Shown piece by piece: positions 8,204-15,120 of a stretch of 23,387 bases of DNA; the stretch's first letter is position 1; each line of letters opens with the position of its first letter. Origin of the DNA: Polyangia bacterium (GTDB taxonomy: Bacteria > Myxococcota_A > Polyangia > Polyangiales > Polyangiaceae). The stretch lies in assembly GCA_030433055.1 (NCBI GenBank), contig JAUILJ010000015.1:1-23387 (forward strand), written 5' to 3'. The translations under genes were made by a program, and so were the position numbers. The notes beneath the pieces are model-generated. The model had not been told where the DNA came from. It ran no database searches and worked only from the letters and a program-made list of their open reading frames with translations.

Positions 8204-8656
8204 ATGCCCGAGTCTCGCCCGCGCTTTCACCTCGCATTTCCCGTGTGTGACATCGAAGCCACGCGAGCCTTCTATGTCGACCGCCTGGGCGCTCGGGTTG
8301 GCCGCATCGACCGAAACGCGGACCCTCGCTGGATCGATTTCGACTTCTTCGGGCACCAGCTGAGCGCGCACCTGGTCGATGACTGGCAAGCGGTGACGGG
8401 CAGCAATCCAGTCGACGGCGACCAGGTCCCGTGTCGACACTTCGGCGTGATCCTCGCGCCCAACGCATGGCAAGCCCTTGCCAAGCGCCTGGAGGATTCT
8501 GGTCAAGCGTTTCTGATTGAACCCAAGACGCGTTTTCGAGGAGAGCCGGGGGAACAGTCCACGTTCTTCCTCTTGGATCCGAGCGGAAACGCACTGGAGT
8601 TCAAGGCCTTCGCCGACAGCAGCAGCGTGTTCGACGCCGGGCCCGCGACACGCTGA
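8204..8656 (+). CDS. VOC (glyoxalase/dioxygenase fold) family protein
   Basis: 150 aa, the normal size for a single VOC protein with two beta-alpha-beta-beta-beta modules. Module one begins FHLAFPVCDIEATRAFYVD (8-26); module two begins HFGVILAP (79-86) and ends FFLLDPSGNALEFKAF (121-136). His9, His79 and Glu132 occupy the positions that bind the divalent metal in glyoxalase I and extradiol dioxygenases, so a metal-dependent lyase or dioxygenase is plausible. VOC proteins also include fosfomycin- and bleomycin-resistance proteins; nothing here points to those. The start is the ATG at 8204, 61 bp after the methyltransferase stop, on the same strand. Confidence 0.85.
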   Translation: MPESRPRFHLAFPVCDIEATRAFYVDRLGARVGRIDRNADPRWIDFDFFGHQLSAHLVDDWQAVTGSNPVDGDQVPCRHFGVILAPNAWQALAKRLEDSGQAFLIEPKTRFRGEPGEQSTFFLLDPSGNALEFKAFADSSSVFDAGPATR

Positions 8657-8679
8657 AACGACGGCGCGTCACCACGCGC

Positions 8680-8709
8680 AGAGAATTGACCTCGAGTTCA
8701 ACTTTCTCT
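8680..8709. repeat. Imperfect inverted repeat downstream of VOC gene
   Basis: AGAGAA TTGA-C-CTCGAG-T-TCAA CT TTCTCT is a near-symmetric palindrome centred on the XhoI-like CTCGAG, with one mismatched pair and a 2-nt bulge. It sits 24 bp after the VOC stop and directly abuts the 15-bp repeat array. It may be a terminator without a T-run, or a protein-binding site. Confidence 0.5.
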
Positions 8710-8800
8710 GCAGCGAGCCGCGACGCAGCGAGCCGCGACGCAGCGAGCCGCGACGCAGCGAACGGCGACGCAGCGAACGGCGACGCAGCGCGACGCAGCG
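8710..8800. repeat. 15-bp tandem repeat array
   Basis: Three exact copies of GCAGCGAGCCGCGAC (8710-8754) are followed by two copies of the variant GCAGCGAACGGCGAC (8755-8784). A shortened GCAGCGCGAC and a final GCAGCG end the array at 8800. The internal homogeneity of each variant block points to recent slippage or unequal exchange. Confidence 0.9.
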
Positions 8801-9464
8801 CCGAGCCAATGTAGGCGTAGGCAGGGCGCTGTGGTCCCCCGCGTCGGAAGGCGTTTGAGCACCTCTCAGGCCCCCGGACGACGAACGGGTCGGAGCACAC
8901 CCGCACCCCTCCCGATACGTACATTGGACCCTCGCGCGGCACACCCGGTCTCGCTTCGCGACCAGCGCGCGATTTACGGACAATGACAGGCGGAAATTGT
9001 GGGAATGAGCGAGTCGCGCAGAGCAACGCACGGCTGACTCTCGGAAGCTTCGCGCGTCAACGAACTCCAGGGGCGCATCGAGCACCCTCGCACTGCGACA
9101 AAAGCACCCCTCACCCCCCACTAGCCCGTAGCACTGGGTGTCATGCAGCCTCGTTCGAGCCACCACAACGGGCCATTTAGAGGGAGAAATGGCGCAAACC
9201 CCCGGTGCGGTGGGGCGGGCACTGAATCCATGGCTGAGAGGCGCCCGGGCAACCCGCGTGGCAACGAACGCCGAACTCTCGTTTGGTTTCCGCGAGGCGA
9301 ATGGCCCAAGCGGTGTGGTTGGAAGCCGCGCCCCGCCGGCCTCTTCGGCCCAAACGGCTCACCGCGCACCGCGGGCGGCTGATTATGAAACGCTCACTCC
9401 CACGAGCAAAACGCCTCGAGTCCTTGGGCTACACGCGTTCGGCTCAGGCGAGAAACGAGCGCAA

Positions 9465-9512
9465 ACGCGGCTCGCTTCACACGCGGCTCCCTTCACACGC
9501 GCCTCTTTTCAC
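9465..9512. repeat. 16-bp tandem repeat, three copies
   Basis: The unit is ACGCGGCTCGCTTCAC (9465-9480). The second copy (9481-9496) differs by one base and the third (9497-9512) by three. The period is not a multiple of three, so the array is unlikely to be under coding constraint. Confidence 0.8.
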
Positions 9513-9564
9513 ATCAGGCCCACGGGTCGGCCAACCTGGAATTAAAGCGCCACTGAACCGCAGG

Positions 9565-9648
9565 CGAAACCAACAGCACCGCAGCCGAAACCAACAGCAC
9601 CGCAGCCGAAACCAACAGCACCGCAGCCGAAATCAACAACGCCAGCAG
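9565..9648. repeat. 21-bp tandem repeat, three copies plus a degenerate fourth
   Basis: The unit is CGAAACCAACAGCACCGCAGC followed immediately by the next copy: 9565-9585, 9586-9606, 9607-9627. A degraded fourth copy spans 9628-9648. The period is a multiple of three; in one forward frame it reads as the heptapeptide KPTAPQP, a linker-like sequence. Confidence 0.9.
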
Positions 9649-9915
9649 CAACCAAACCAGCGAGCGCGCGAGCAGAACAAACGCAACCTGGATGCAAATT
9701 GTCCTAGTTTTCCTGCACGGTAACTGTCATCCATGGACAAGGTGCGGCACTGCTTTCTTTCTTCCGGCCCGAGAGTCTCCGACTCGACGCAGACGTACCC
9801 AGGGCAGGTCGGCCCAGCCGCCCCGCCCCAGTCCTCTCACCCGTTCGCCCTTCTCCGCTAAGCAAGCGCGAGTCGACACCAGTCAACCCGATGCTGTATC
9901 CACACGGAACCTGCC

Positions 9916-11553
9916 TTGACCGCCGCTGAGTTAACTCCCCCTGCCACCGACTCCGCCGAGCGCATCGGCCGCTACGAGGTGATCTGCGAGATCGCGAGGG
10001 GCGGTATGGCGACGGTGTACCTGGCCCACCTTGGCGGGCTCGGCGGGTTCCGTCGTCTAGTCGCCATCAAGCGCCTGCATCCACACCTGGCATCAGAGAC
10101 TCAGTTCGTCTCCATGTTCTTGGATGAGGCCCGCCTAGTCGCCGAGATCCGCCATCCCAACGTGGTGCCCACCCTAGACATCAGCGACACGATGCAGGGC
10201 CTGTGCTTGGTGATGGAGTACATCGATGGCGCTCCCCTCACCAAGCTGCTCAAGCACGCCGCCACCCAGAAACGCGGCGTGAACCCCCGCGTCGCGATCC
10301 GCATCATGATTGACTCGCTGGCTGGGCTCCACGCCGCTCACGAGTTACGGGACCATGAAGGTCTCCCGCTGAACCTGGTTCATCGAGACGTCAGCCCGCA
10401 CAACCTGCTCGTCGGCTCCGATGGGCACACACGCCTGCTCGACTTCGGGGTTGCGCGGGCGCGTCAACGGCTGACGCAGACCCGCGTGGGTGAGATGAAG
10501 GGCAAGCTCGCGTACATGGCGCCTGAGCAGGCGAGCGGGAGGGCCATCGACCGGCGCACGGACGTCTTTGCGGCGGGCATCGTGCTGTGGGAGTGCCTGG
10601 CAGGCGCGCGTCTGTTCTACGGAGCCAACGAGGCGGACACGCTCTCCCGGCTGATGACTCAAGACATCCCCCCGCTGTCGGAGTTCTCACAGAACACGCC
10701 CACCGCGCTGGACACCGTCGTAGCCAAGGCGCTGGCGCGGGACCCGGAGGAGCGTTTCAACAGCGCGGCTGAGTTCGCCGCCGAGCTCGAACGAGTCGCG
10801 GAAGAGTACGATCTGATCGCTACCTTCGAGGAGGTCTCCGACGCGGTGGAGGAAGCGGCAGGCGATGTGCTCGAGGAGAGGCGGATGCGCGCGCGCGACG
10901 CCAATTCCTCGGGGATCAACCTGAAGCCCTTCGTCCCGGACGTCGTGCTCCCCGCCCCCAGCTCGCGACCGGAGACACCCACCGTGCCCGCGGCGCCCGC
11001 GGCGCGACCGACCGCTCAGTCTCTGCTCGAGTTCACCAACACCGACCTCGCCACGGGCGATCAACCGGGCCACAAGAAGCTCTGGTTGATCCTGGCAGGT
11101 GCCGCGGCACTGCTGCTGGGTGTCGGTGTCACCGTGCTGACCGGGAGCGCTGCGAAGGACACTCCGGAAACCCCAGCCGCCGCGACCACCAACGCGCAAG
11201 CAGCCCAACCGACCGGAGTAAAGTTTGCCGACGCGGATCCAATCCCCGCGGAAACTCACTCCGCGAGCCAGCCGACCAAGCCGGAGGACCTGCCTACCAA
11301 CCAAGGCAGCGCGGACGAAGCCAGCGGGGACGAAGCCAGCGCGGACGAAGCCAGCGCGGAGGGCGACGAAGCCCCCGCCAAGTCCAAGGGCTGGAGCCTT
11401 GCGCAGTGGCGCCGCTGGAAGATGCAGCAAGCCTGGAAGAAGGCTCACCAGGCGAAGAGCGGGACCAAGGCCACCCCCAAAGCTTCCGCGCCTGCGACCA
11501 AGTCGGCTGGTGCGTCTGGCGGCGGAGTCGACGTGGACAATCCCTACCGCTGA
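9916..11553 (+). CDS. Membrane-anchored Ser/Thr protein kinase (PknB-like, myxobacterial type)
   Basis: 545 aa from a TTG start at 9916, with GGAA six bases upstream; no better in-frame start exists. The kinase domain spans about 20-295. The Gly-rich loop is ARGGMATVYLAH (27-38), the ATP-binding Lys52 lies in VAIKRLHPHL, the catalytic loop is HRDVSPHN (156-163) with Asp158, DFG is at 176-178, and APE at 202-204 lies in GKLAYMAPEQASG. All catalytic residues are present. A single transmembrane helix lies at 389-410 (LWLILAGAAALLLGVGVTVL), so the kinase faces the cytoplasm and the C-terminal 135 residues lie outside. That tail is Ala/Pro/Glu-rich, holds a 5-residue repeat (ADEAS), then a basic Trp-rich patch (WRRWKMQQAWKKAHQ), and ends VDVDNPYR. 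No sensor domain is recognisable in the tail. Confidence 0.93.
   Translation: MTAAELTPPATDSAERIGRYEVICEIARGGMATVYLAHLGGLGGFRRLVAIKRLHPHLASETQFVSMFLDEARLVAEIRHPNVVPTLDISDTMQGLCLVMEYIDGAPLTKLLKHAATQKRGVNPRVAIRIMIDSLAGLHAAHELRDHEGLPLNLVHRDVSPHNLLVGSDGHTRLLDFGVARARQRLTQTRVGEMKGKLAYMAPEQASGRAIDRRTDVFAAGIVLWECLAGARLFYGANEADTLSRLMTQDIPPLSEFSQNTPTALDTVVAKALARDPEERFNSAAEFAAELERVAEEYDLIATFEEVSDAVEEAAGDVLEERRMRARDANSSGINLKPFVPDVVLPAPSSRPETPTVPAAPAARPTAQSLLEFTNTDLATGDQPGHKKLWLILAGAAALLLGVGVTVLTGSAAKDTPETPAAATTNAQAAQPTGVKFADADPIPAETHSASQPTKPEDLPTNQGSADEASGDEASADEASAEGDEAPAKSKGWSLAQWRRWKMQQAWKKAHQAKSGTKATPKASAPATKSAGASGGGVDVDNPYR
11311..11355 (+). repeat. 15-bp intragenic repeat in kinase tail
   Basis: Three copies of GCGGACGAAGCCAGC, the middle one starting GG in place of GC, encode ADEAS-GDEAS-ADEAS in the extracytoplasmic tail of the kinase. 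Being in frame, changes in copy number would only alter tail length. Confidence 0.85.
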
Positions 11554-11753
11554 TGCCCACTGGAACTTGATTCCCAGGGACAAAACCTTCCCCAGGAAGG
11601 ACTGTCCGGAACCGGGTTCGATGCGCTCGGTATGCGCCGCGCGCGTCCTTGCACGCCCCTGATTGATGGCGTACTTGGACGGTGGGCCAGTTTTCGAGCG
11701 GGTGCTCGGCTGGTCGAGGGGCACACCGGGCTTCGGGTGCCACCAACCCGAGC

Positions 11754-11760
11754 AAGGAGA
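11754..11760 (+). promoter_or_regulatory. Shine-Dalgarno site of thiolase gene
   Basis: AAGGAGA lies 6 bases before ATG 11767 and fixes this as the start, although the frame stays open back to 11632. Confidence 0.8.
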
Positions 11761-11766
11761 GACGCG

Positions 11767-12960
11767 ATGGGCAGGAAGGTTTTCGTCGTCGGCGTAGGCA
11801 TGACCAAGTTCGAGAAGCCAGGCTCTCGAGACTGGGACTACCCGGACATGGTGAAGGAAGCGGGTACCAAGGCGCTCGAGGACGCAGGCATCGCTTATGA
11901 CCTCATCGAGCAGGCCGCGCTGGGCTATTGCTACGGCGAGTCAACGAGCGGCGAGCGCGCGCTGTACACGTTGGGCCTGACGGGGATCCCCGTCTACAAC
12001 GTGAACAACAACTGCTCCACCGGTTCCACCGCGTTGTTCCTCGCGAAGCAGCTGGTCGAGGGCGGCATCGCGGAGTGCGTCCTCGCCGCTGGCTTCGAGA
12101 AGATGGAGAAGGGCTCCCTCGGGGCGAAGTATCAGGATCGGGTCAACCCGATGGACAAACACATGATGAAGATGATGGAGCTCAAGGAGTTCGCGCCAGC
12201 GCCTCCAGCTCCTCAGATGTTCGGCAACGCGGGTCGCGAGCACATGGAGCGCTACGGCACCACGCCCGAGCAGTTCGCCAAGATCGGTTGGAAGAACCAC
12301 AAGCACTCGGTGAACAACCCGTACTCGCAGTTCCGCGACGAGTACTCCTTGGAGGACATCTTGGCCTCCAAGATGGTCTACGATCCCCTCACCAAGCTCC
12401 AGTGTTGCCCCACGTCCGATGGAGCGGGCTGCGCAATCCTGGCCAGCGAGGACTTCGTCAAGGCCCACAATCTCCAGAATAAAGCTGTGGAAATTCTGGG
12501 CATGGCGATGGCAACGGATCTCAAGTCCACCTTCACCGACAACAGCCTGATGAAGCTCGTCGGCTACGACATGAGCAAGACCGCCGCGGCGAAGGTCTAC
12601 GAGCAGTCGGGGCTCGGGCCGGAGAACGTCGACGTGGTGGAGCTCCACGATTGCTTCTCGTGCAACGAGATGATCACCTACGAAGCGCTCGGTCTCTGCC
12701 CAGAGGGTCAAGGCGGCAAGTTCACCGATGAAGGCGCATTCACCTACGGTGGAAAGACCGTCGTCAATCCCTCGGGAGGATTGATCTCCAAGGGACACCC
12801 ACTGGGTGCTACGGGCCTCGCTCAGTGCGCGGAGCTCAACTGGCAGCTCCGCGGGGAATCAGACAAGCGTCAGGTGGACGGCGCGAAGGTGGCGCTCCAG
12901 CACAACCTCGGCCTCGGCGGCGCGGCGGTGGTCACGATGTACCGGCGCGCGAGCCTATAG
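11767..12960 (+). CDS. SCP-X type thiolase (lipid-transfer protein/thiolase family)
   Basis: 397 aa. The start has a strong ribosome-binding site. Thiolase landmarks are VNNNCSTGSTALFLA (79-93) with the nucleophilic Cys83, ELHDCFSCNEM (292-302) with His294 and Cys296, and the C-terminal SKGHPLGATGLAQ (341-353) with His344. HDCF in place of the NEAF of degradative thiolases marks the sterol-carrier-protein-X subgroup, which cleaves or forms 3-oxoacyl-CoA of branched or sterol side chains. The C-terminal SCP2 domain of animal SCP-X is absent, as is common in bacteria. The exact substrate is unknown. It stands alone, 213 bp after the kinase gene; that gap contains a 6-bp hairpin (CCTTCC-CCA-GGAAGG, 11586-11600) without a T-run. 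No DUF35 partner gene is adjacent. Confidence 0.9.
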   Translation: MGRKVFVVGVGMTKFEKPGSRDWDYPDMVKEAGTKALEDAGIAYDLIEQAALGYCYGESTSGERALYTLGLTGIPVYNVNNNCSTGSTALFLAKQLVEGGIAECVLAAGFEKMEKGSLGAKYQDRVNPMDKHMMKMMELKEFAPAPPAPQMFGNAGREHMERYGTTPEQFAKIGWKNHKHSVNNPYSQFRDEYSLEDILASKMVYDPLTKLQCCPTSDGAGCAILASEDFVKAHNLQNKAVEILGMAMATDLKSTFTDNSLMKLVGYDMSKTAAAKVYEQSGLGPENVDVVELHDCFSCNEMITYEALGLCPEGQGGKFTDEGAFTYGGKTVVNPSGGLISKGHPLGATGLAQCAELNWQLRGESDKRQVDGAKVALQHNLGLGGAAVVTMYRRASL

Positions 12961-13045
12961 GTACGACAACCGCGGGCAATCGAGAGCAGGCTGCGACGCT
13001 AGTCGTGGCCTGTTCCCGTTTGTCTGGCTGCGAGGGAAGGCCACC

Positions 13046-13441
13046 TCAGACGCGTGCCAGCGCCTCCTGCAGCCAGGCGGTTGCCTTCTCTACGGCGGTA
13101 AACGCACGCAGGTGGTGGTCGCCATCTTCACTGGCGAGGCGCTGGATATGCAGCATGCCGGTAGGGCTGCTGACGACGACGGCGACACGACAGAACCCCT
13201 TCTGCAGAGTCTGGCGGTGCTTCTTGAAGACCGCCTCGAACTCGGGGTCGTTACGCCCGACCACTTGCCGAAGGTCACACAGCAGTCCCATCTTTGCGCG
13301 AGGCAAGGCGCTCATGGCCTCGTGTACTCGTGCCATCTCGCCCTCGATCGCTGGGATCGTCTCGAACGGGAGCGCGCTGCGCGTGTATTCGACCACTTGG
13401 TCGACGACACGAATCCGGAAGTAGTCCGATGAATAGATCAC
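13046..13441 (-). CDS. Small STAS/SpoIIAA-like protein
   Basis: 131 aa from a GTG at 13441. The pattern is two N-terminal strands, a helix with IEGEMARVHEAMSAL (32-46), the strand MGLLCDLRQVVGRND (51-65), a helix EFEAVFKKHRQTLQ, the strand FCRVAVVVSS, and a C-terminal helix (AVEKATAWLQEAL). This order resembles the SpoIIAA-like/STAS fold seen in many short proteobacterial proteins. I cannot name a function. It begins 6 bp after the stop of the tautomerase gene on the same strand, so the two are almost certainly one transcript. It is convergent with the thiolase gene, 85 bp apart, with no clear terminator between. Confidence 0.65.
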   Translation of the reverse strand: MIYSSDYFRIRVVDQVVEYTRSALPFETIPAIEGEMARVHEAMSALPRAKMGLLCDLRQVVGRNDPEFEAVFKKHRQTLQKGFCRVAVVVSSPTGMLHIQRLASEDGDHHLRAFTAVEKATAWLQEALARV

Positions 13442-13447
13442 GCGAGC

Positions 13448-13798
13448 TCAGCCCAACATCTTGCTGTCCAGTCCCCAGTGCGTTCGGGGGACAGACGTAT
13501 GAACGACGAAGCAACGGTCGCCTTGAACACCCAGCGACTGCTTCGCGAGATCACACAAACTAGCGCATAGCGCTTCGAGCTGGGAGGCACTTGGCTCACC
13601 GATGCCGCGTACATCGAAGTACGCACAGGGCTCCTCCGTGGAGCGAACCCGCATGCGAACTCCCTGGAGGCAGCGCGCCATCACGATGGGCTCGGGCTTA
13701 CCCAGTGCACGAGCGACCCGCTCGGTGAGCTGCTCGAGCAACTGACTCTCAGCTTCAGCGCTGAGTGAGCTGTTGGTCTCCAAACCGATCCAAGGCAT
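13448..13798 (-). CDS. MIF-family tautomerase (phenylpyruvate tautomerase-like)
   Basis: 116 aa, the normal length of the macrophage migration inhibitory factor family. It begins MPWIGLETN, so Pro2 becomes the N-terminal catalytic base once Met is removed. ALGKPEPIVM (31-40) places Lys34 where MIF has Lys32. RSTEEPCAYFDVRGIG (52-67) aligns with the conserved GSSEPCA-x8-IG stretch, and GDRCFVVHTSVPRTHWG (93-109) with the final strand. These proteins form trimers and tautomerise phenylpyruvate or related enols. The CXXC redox motif of animal MIF is missing. First gene of a two-gene unit with the STAS-like gene. The upstream gap (13799-14026) is shared with the divergent lipoprotein gene. Confidence 0.85.
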   Translation of the reverse strand: MPWIGLETNSSLSAEAESQLLEQLTERVARALGKPEPIVMARCLQGVRMRVRSTEEPCAYFDVRGIGEPSASQLEALCASLCDLAKQSLGVQGDRCFVVHTSVPRTHWGLDSKMLG

Positions 13799-14026
13799 GG
13801 CCCCGGCTTAGCCCATTTTCTCCGCCCGGCGAGGGACGATCCGACGTCAGCCCCTGGATTTTCTGCACTGAAATGCCCAGCCCCTGCGTCTCGCACTCGG
13901 GAGCGGAAAGCCCTGCGCTGTGAGCGGGGCAGGTTTGCGAGAACATCTCCCGCTGCAGCGCGTCTCACGCTAGTTAGCCACGCCAACCGCTCGGTATCCA
14001 CGCCCCACGACCACACCGGAAAATCC

Positions 14027-14614
14027 ATGTCTTCGCTCTCGCTTCGCTCTCGCTTCGTCCCTGCCTCCCTAGGCCTCGCTGGCCTGGTCCTGACTACGGT
14101 GATCTTGCCGGGCTGCGCTGCACGCCCCAACGCTGCAGAAGCCAGCGCGCCCACGTCAGGCAAGGTGACTTCTCTCGACCAAGATGCTCCCGCGCCACAA
14201 CAGCCACTGGTGTCGAGCACGAGTACCGGCGCGGTTGCACCGCTCACCACCCTCGACGAGGCGCAGAGCGCATACGCCGACGCACAACGCGACCTCGATA
14301 GCCTGCTCGGCTCCCAGTCCGGCGGCCTCGCGCTCGACGGTACCGTCGATGACGACCGGCCCCCCAAAGCCGCTCCGCCGCCAGCGCCCACCGCGGAGGC
14401 AAGCGAACTGAAGAAGGAAGAGGGCCGCTGTCAACGCGTGTGTCTTGCGCTCGCGTCCCTCGAGCGCGCACGGGACGCCATCTGTCGCATTACCTCGATG
14501 GAGGACGAGCGCTGCACCAGGGCGACGACCAGCGTGGATAAAAACCGCGAGCGGGCGAAGGTCTGCGCGTGTCCGGAGTCCGAGTCAGAAGGCACTTCGG
14601 ACCACGATGAATGA
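14027..14614 (+). CDS. Lipoprotein with Cys-rich C-terminal segment
   Basis: 195 aa. A basic N-terminus and hydrophobic stretch (11-27) end in ILPGC, so Cys30 is the lipid anchor. Residues 31-80 are a Ser/Thr/Pro/Ala linker. A short helical segment TLDEAQSAYADAQRDLDSLL follows, then a Pro-rich patch. The last 65 residues hold six cysteines spaced in helices: CQRVCLALASLERARDAIC, then RC in DERC, then VCAC. I take this as a small disulfide-stabilised helical domain. The function is unknown. The gene is divergent from the tautomerase gene and 167 bp before the small exported protein. Confidence 0.75.
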   Translation: MSSLSLRSRFVPASLGLAGLVLTTVILPGCAARPNAAEASAPTSGKVTSLDQDAPAPQQPLVSSTSTGAVAPLTTLDEAQSAYADAQRDLDSLLGSQSGGLALDGTVDDDRPPKAAPPPAPTAEASELKKEEGRCQRVCLALASLERARDAICRITSMEDERCTRATTSVDKNRERAKVCACPESESEGTSDHDE

Positions 14615-14770
14615 ATGGTTCGCGCTTGCGACCCAAGGCCTGACGGGCCCAGGCGTCTCATCTGACGACGCGCGTGCGCACCGCCGTCGCTGAACGCCGA
14701 TTTTCACTGGTCGAGCGCCCGTCTCTGGTGCGCTCTCGTCCGCTCGTGTTCGCACGACCAACAACCTCAC

Positions 14771-14775
14771 AGGAG
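14771..14775 (+). promoter_or_regulatory. Shine-Dalgarno site deciding the GTG start of the small exported protein
   Basis: AGGAG lies 6 bases before GTG 14782 and directly precedes a signal peptide, so the longer upstream frame (from 14674) is not the real start. Confidence 0.8.
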
Positions 14776-14781
14776 TCTGCC

Positions 14782-15057
14782 GTGAAGTCTTCTCTCCACG
14801 TGCGCAAAGGCCTCGTCGCCTCTGCTGCCTTGCTCGTCGCCGCCTGCTTTTCCTTGTCTGCTTCTGCGGAGGTCAAGACCATCCGCACTCAGGAGAAGGA
14901 CGTTGCGTACACGTTCCACGACGACCTGCTCAACTCCGACGTGGGCGGTCCCGGAGGCGGCACCATCATCGTCCGCCCCAGGGCTGCTCGGAGCACCCTG
15001 ATCCGGCCTCGCGTGCAGTTCATCACGGAGCTGCTCAAGTCCGCCGAGAACCTCTGA
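14782..15057 (+). CDS. Small exported protein, conserved type in myxobacteria
   Basis: 91 aa from GTG 14782. The signal peptide is residues 1-29 with a likely cut after SASA; Cys22 in LVAAC could alternatively serve as a lipobox. The mature part is only about 60 residues: VAYTFHDDLLNSD, a Gly-rich turn (GGPGGG), the strand TIIVRPRAARSTLIRPRV, and the ending FITELLKSAENL. I recall similar small proteins, with a YxF-D-D start, an IRPR stretch and an LKSVENL ending, from other myxobacterial genomes, but no function is known to me. It lies 63 bp before the synthetase gene. Confidence 0.72.
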   Translation: MKSSLHVRKGLVASAALLVAACFSLSASAEVKTIRTQEKDVAYTFHDDLLNSDVGGPGGGTIIVRPRAARSTLIRPRVQFITELLKSAENL

Positions 15058-15120
15058 TAGTCGCGCCCTGAGTTGGCTGAAGGGCGGCCCGATTCGAACA
15101 ACCCGTGTACGCTCCTCGGG

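Larger units (their letters stand above)
8657..9915. other. 1.26-kb stretch without a convincing gene, rich in short repeats
   Basis: All frames here give basic, low-complexity or Arg/Ala-rich translations with no recognisable domain. The stretch holds an inverted repeat right after the VOC gene and three separate tandem-repeat arrays (15, 16 and about 21 bp units), listed individually. The best small frame, ATG 9189 to TAA 9545 (118 codons), has an AGGGAG only two bases from its ATG and no family resemblance. The final 200 bp should contain the kinase promoter, but I could not pick a convincing -35/-10 or sigma-54 box. Confidence 0.7.

Noticed and set aside
8517..9026. Forward and reverse open frames with SEPRR or LAAS repeats across the 15-bp array
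   Set aside because: The repeats are a by-product of the 15-bp array. The frames have no domain, no good start site and extreme Arg/Ala composition.
9120..9180. A GTTCGAGCC run followed by ACCA, tRNA-like 3' end
   Set aside because: No matching acceptor stem, anticodon arm or D-arm could be found upstream, so it is not a tRNA.
9283..9723. 146-codon frame with an RNQQHRS repeat
   Set aside because: Highly basic and without domains or SD. The repeat reads more sensibly in another frame; treated as non-coding.
9745..9775. GGCAC followed by a T-rich stretch, sigma-54 promoter-like
   Set aside because: The -12 GC element is missing at the required spacing.
12806..13432. Forward frames across the thiolase end and the STAS-like gene
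   Set aside because: They cover the antisense of the minus-strand STAS-like gene and part of the thiolase, with no motif of their own.
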